Assembly (NCBI GenBank): GCA_947165725.1
Contig: CAMVBL010000057.1
Location: 1 to 6,801 of the forward strand
Direction of reading: 5' to 3'
Length of the DNA: 6,801 bases
Source: an uncultured Caryophanales bacterium
GTDB lineage: Bacteria; Bacillota_I; Bacilli_A; RFN20; CAG-826
In this document: positions 4,632 through 6,801 of the stretch, in pieces
Numbering within the stretch: the first letter of the stretch is position 1
Layout of the letters: every line of letters begins with the position of its first letter
The notes under the pieces: generated by a model
Seen by the model: only the letters and a program-made list of their open reading frames with translations
Told to the model about the DNA's origin: nothing
Databases searched by the model: none
Program-made: the position numbers and the translations under genes

Positions 4632-5822
4632 ATGAAAGCAATTAGGACTGTTTTAGCCTGTATCCGCAAAGCGGACCAAATGTATAACCTCATCAATCAT
4701 GGGGATAAAATCATGATTGGTCTTTCCGGTGGCAAAGACAGTGTCGCTTTAACATATGCCTTAAGTTTATATCAAAAGTTTTCCCATACTGACTTTGTCA
4801 TCCAACCAGTGATGTTAGATTTAGGCTTCCCAGATTTTAATCCTTATGAAATGAATAAGTTCTGTGAATCTCTTGGTCTTAAGTTACTCGTTGTGGATAA
4901 CACTGAAGTGTATCGCATTTTACAAATCCAACAAAAGGATAAAGAACATCTTCCTTGTTCAATCTGCTCAAGGATGAAAAAGGCCTCTATGAATAAAGTC
5001 GCTAAAGAACTTGGATTTAATAAAGTGAGCTTTGCCCATCACGCTGATGATGCGATTGAAACGTATATGATGAACACCCTTTTCGGTGGACGTGTCGCTT
5101 CTTTTGCCCCAAAAATGCATTTAGAACGCGCGGATATCACTTTTATTAGACCACTTATTCATGTGCGTGAAAGTGACATTATTAAACTAGTTAAAGAAGA
5201 AAACCTTCCTGTTTTAGCCTCAGGTTGTCCAGCGAATATGCACACTAGAAGAGAGGATATGAAAAACCTCTTAAAAGATCTTTATAAGAAATGGCCAGTG
5301 GCCAAAGATAACTTGTTAACAATGTTATCTAACTACGAAAAAGAAGATATTTGGGGTAAGGAAATCTATTATCAAGTTAATCAAGATGGTTTAACTTTAA
5401 AGCCAGTCACCACTCCGATGGATATGATGAATGTTTTAAATATTAGAAATATTGTTTTCGTTGGTGAACAAAACTGTCCTTATGATATTGAAGTTGTGCC
5501 AGAAGAAGAAAACGAGGCTAAACACTTCTTAATTTATTATAAGGAAATACCAGTGGGCACTATTCGTTATCGTATGATGGGCGATAGAACTTTCAAAATC
5601 GAAAGATTCGCGGTTCTTAAAGAATATCGCGGTCATGGCTATGGTAAAGATGCCTTCCTTTATCTAGTAAATAAAATTGAAGAAGAATATAACCCTTGTA
5701 CTATTTACTTTAACGCTCAATATCAACTACTTGATTACTATAAAGCAATGGGCTTCATTCCTGAAGGTGAGACCTTCTATGAGGCTAATATCAAACATAT
5801 TAAAATGGTGAAGAAAGCATAA
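4632..5822 (+). CDS. TtcA-type PP-loop tRNA thiolase fused to a YjcF/ElaA-like GNAT acetyltransferase
   Basis: Residues 1 to about 240 form an N-type PP-loop ATPase of the TtcA/TilS group: SGGKDS at 32-37, AHHADDAIET at 135-144, and three cysteines in the TtcA pattern (C109-SI-C112, then C199 in SGCPAN). In TtcA such cysteines hold an Fe-S cluster used to make 2-thiocytidine at tRNA position 32. Residues about 262-396 form a GNAT domain like stand-alone YjcF/ElaA proteins: IRNIVFVGEQ (271-280), IERFAVLKEYRGHGYGK (323-339, acetyl-CoA loop) and NAQYQLLDYYKAMGF (361-375). TtcA proteins normally end near 250-310 residues, so this is a fusion. It lies on the opposite strand inside a conserved operon, without an SD, so the mRNA may be leaderless. 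The N-terminal activity is fairly sure as a class; the acetyl acceptor is unknown. Confidence 0.9.
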   Translation: MKAIRTVLACIRKADQMYNLINHGDKIMIGLSGGKDSVALTYALSLYQKFSHTDFVIQPVMLDLGFPDFNPYEMNKFCESLGLKLLVVDNTEVYRILQIQQKDKEHLPCSICSRMKKASMNKVAKELGFNKVSFAHHADDAIETYMMNTLFGGRVASFAPKMHLERADITFIRPLIHVRESDIIKLVKEENLPVLASGCPANMHTRREDMKNLLKDLYKKWPVAKDNLLTMLSNYEKEDIWGKEIYYQVNQDGLTLKPVTTPMDMMNVLNIRNIVFVGEQNCPYDIEVVPEEENEAKHFLIYYKEIPVGTIRYRMMGDRTFKIERFAVLKEYRGHGYGKDAFLYLVNKIEEEYNPCTIYFNAQYQLLDYYKAMGFIPEGETFYEANIKHIKMVKKA

Positions 5823-5826
5823 AAAA

Positions 5827-5846
5827 AGAGAAGTAATTACTTCTCT
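5827..5846. terminator. Bidirectional intrinsic terminator between the ttcA-like gene and rbfA
   Basis: A perfect 20-bp palindrome with arms AGAGAAGTAA / TTACTTCTCT. On the minus strand it is followed by TTTTTT (5826-5821), a good terminator for infB-rbfA. On the plus strand it is followed by TTATCTTTATT, a weaker tail for the ttcA-like gene. It starts 5 nt after one stop codon and contains the rbfA stop codon (5837-5839). Confidence 0.8.
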
Positions 5847-6175
5847 TTATCTTTATTAAGGAGCTCGGTAATTCGCGCTTCTTTTTTAAAACTTTCATCG
5901 AGGATGAAGACGAGTTCAGGGCAACGTCTTGTATCAAGCCTTTTAGCAAGGCCGCTTCTAATGAAGCCCTTGCTCTTTTCTAAGACTTTCATGCCTTCTT
6001 CGATTTCGTTTTCAAACATGAAGGAAACGTAGACTTTAGCATAAGAGAAATCTTTACTCACTTTCACTTCTGGAATAGTGACAAATCCAAGATGTGGATT
6101 CTTTAATTCCATGGTGATGATTTCAGAAATGCTTTTTCTAATAATACCGGCAATTCTTTCTTCTTTATTGGCCAT
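5837..6175 (-). CDS. rbfA: 30S ribosome-binding factor A
   Basis: RbfA binds immature 30S subunits near helix 1 and the neck and helps complete 16S rRNA processing, notably in the cold. The 112-residue protein is of normal family length and has a type II KH-like fold pattern: RIAGIIRKSISEII, then DFSYAKVYVSF (about 42-52), KGFIRSGLAKRL (about 69-80) and PELVFILDESF (about 86-96). The helix-kink motif, usually AxG, appears as SKG. ATG at 6175 comes 2 nt after the infB stop, with only a weak AAGAGA upstream, so translation is probably coupled to infB. Its stop codon is inside the terminator hairpin. Confidence 0.96.
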   Translation of the reverse strand: MANKEERIAGIIRKSISEIITMELKNPHLGFVTIPEVKVSKDFSYAKVYVSFMFENEIEEGMKVLEKSKGFIRSGLAKRLDTRRCPELVFILDESFKKEARITELLNKDKEK

Positions 6176-6177
6176 AA

Positions 6178-6801
6178 TTAATCTCTTTGTTCCACCATTT
6201 CGTAAGATTCAATGATGTCGCCTTCCTTAATGTCATTGAAATTTTCAATGAGCATACCACATTCATAGCCGTTTTTGACTTCTTTAACTAGGTCTTTTTC
6301 TCTTTGTAATGAGGCAAGCTTACCTTCGTAGATGACAACACCATCTCTCATAATACGGACACCACCAGTGGCTTTAATCACACCATCAACGACCATACAA
6401 CCCGCGATAGTACCAAGTTTGGATACTTTAAAGAGTTTTCTGATTTCGGCTTGTCCTAAGACTTTTTCCACCATGGTTGGGGCTAACATACCTTTCATCG
6501 CTGCTTGAATTTCTTCAATTAAGGCATAGATGATACGGTGTAATCTAATTTCAACTTTTTCTTCTTGGGCTTTCGCTCTTGTTTTAGCATCAGGTCTCAC
6601 GTTAAAGCCATAAATAATGGCGTGAGAGGCACCCGCTAAAAGGACATCACTTTCAGTGATAGCGCCACTACTGGCTCTAACAACATTAATCTTAACTTGA
6701 TCGTTAGTGAGTTTTTCTAAGGATGCTTTAACAGCTTCCGCACTACCGGTTGAGTCAGCTTTAACGATAACGTTAAGGTTTTGGACTTCACCTTCTTTAG
6801 C
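6178..6801 (-). CDS. infB: Translation initiation factor IF-2, C-terminal 207 residues
   Basis: IF-2 is the GTPase that brings fMet-tRNA to the 30S subunit and promotes subunit joining. Only the C-terminal part is present; the frame is open to the window edge at 6801 and ends with TAA at 6180-6178. Visible are domain III ([45 protein letters not shown]) and the fMet-tRNA-binding C2 domain ([23 protein letters not shown], then [17 protein letters not shown]). A GTG at 6600 is the Val codon of FNVRPD and not a separate start. It is followed directly by rbfA. Confidence 0.98.
   Translation of the reverse strand, partial: AKEGEVQNLNVIVKADSTGSAEAVKASLEKLTNDQVKINVVRASSGAITESDVLLAGASHAIIYGFNVRPDAKTRAKAQEEKVEIRLHRIIYALIEEIQAAMKGMLAPTMVEKVLGQAEIRKLFKVSKLGTIAGCMVVDGVIKATGGVRIMRDGVVIYEGKLASLQREKDLVKEVKNGYECGMLIENFNDIKEGDIIESYEMVEQRD

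Noticed and set aside
6598..6600. GTG as the start of a separate 140-codon gene
   Set aside because: The same frame continues upstream without a stop and encodes typical IF-2 residues before it, so the GTG is an internal Val codon.

Overview
The window comes from an AT-rich, low-GC genome that uses the standard code: both PNPase tryptophans that I checked are TGG. It carries the classic bacterial 3' nusA-operon block infB-rbfA-truB-ribF-rpsO-pnp, all on the minus strand. Strong AGGAGG Shine-Dalgarno (SD) sites, T-rich intrinsic terminators and protein style point to Bacillota (Bacilli, Erysipelotrichia or a Mollicutes-related gut lineage). That placement is inference. No phage, insertion sequence, CRISPR, tRNA or rRNA is visible.

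Layout, read in minus-strand transcription order (right to left). infB (6801-6178, 5' part outside the window) is followed after 2 nt by rbfA (6175-5837). A 20-bp perfect palindrome lies across the rbfA stop codon and looks like a two-way terminator. The operon is then interrupted by a plus-strand gene (4632-5822) encoding a TtcA-type PP-loop tRNA thiolase fused to a YjcF/ElaA-like GNAT acetyltransferase. It diverges from truB across a 39-nt gap that holds a palindrome with overlapping -10 boxes and no SD for either gene. truB (4592-3717) and ribF (3730-2834, GTG start) overlap. rpsO (2728-2459) has its own promoter, a structured leader that is probably an S15 autoregulatory site, and its own terminator. 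pnp (from 1868, C-terminus outside the window) has its own promoter.

The 590-nt gap between rpsO and pnp is the most interesting part. It appears to hold an unannotated type I toxin-antitoxin-like module. A 29-codon minus-strand ORF (2173-2084) with an excellent SD encodes a short, Leu-rich, single-transmembrane peptide ending in Lys. Its inferred mRNA has a promoter (2296-2268), an 88-nt leader that folds the SD into a hairpin, a small upstream ORF overlapping the toxin start as ATGA, and a terminator just before the pnp promoter. On the plus strand an extended -10 promoter (1995-2022) would drive a ~62-nt RNA (2029-2090) ending in an intrinsic terminator, fully antisense to the toxin 3' UTR. 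Short repeats link this RNA, the toxin SD and both toxin UTRs, giving a plausible switching circuit. A 70-bp imperfect inverted repeat of unknown role lies between this module and rpsO.

The conserved genes cover translation initiation (IF-2), 30S maturation (RbfA), tRNA modification (TruB Psi55, TtcA-like thiolation), FMN/FAD synthesis (RibF), the 30S subunit (S15) and RNA turnover (PNPase). The block appears to be split into several transcription units: infB-rbfA, truB-ribF (perhaps running into rpsO), rpsO, the toxin, pnp, and the plus-strand ttcA-like gene and antitoxin RNA.
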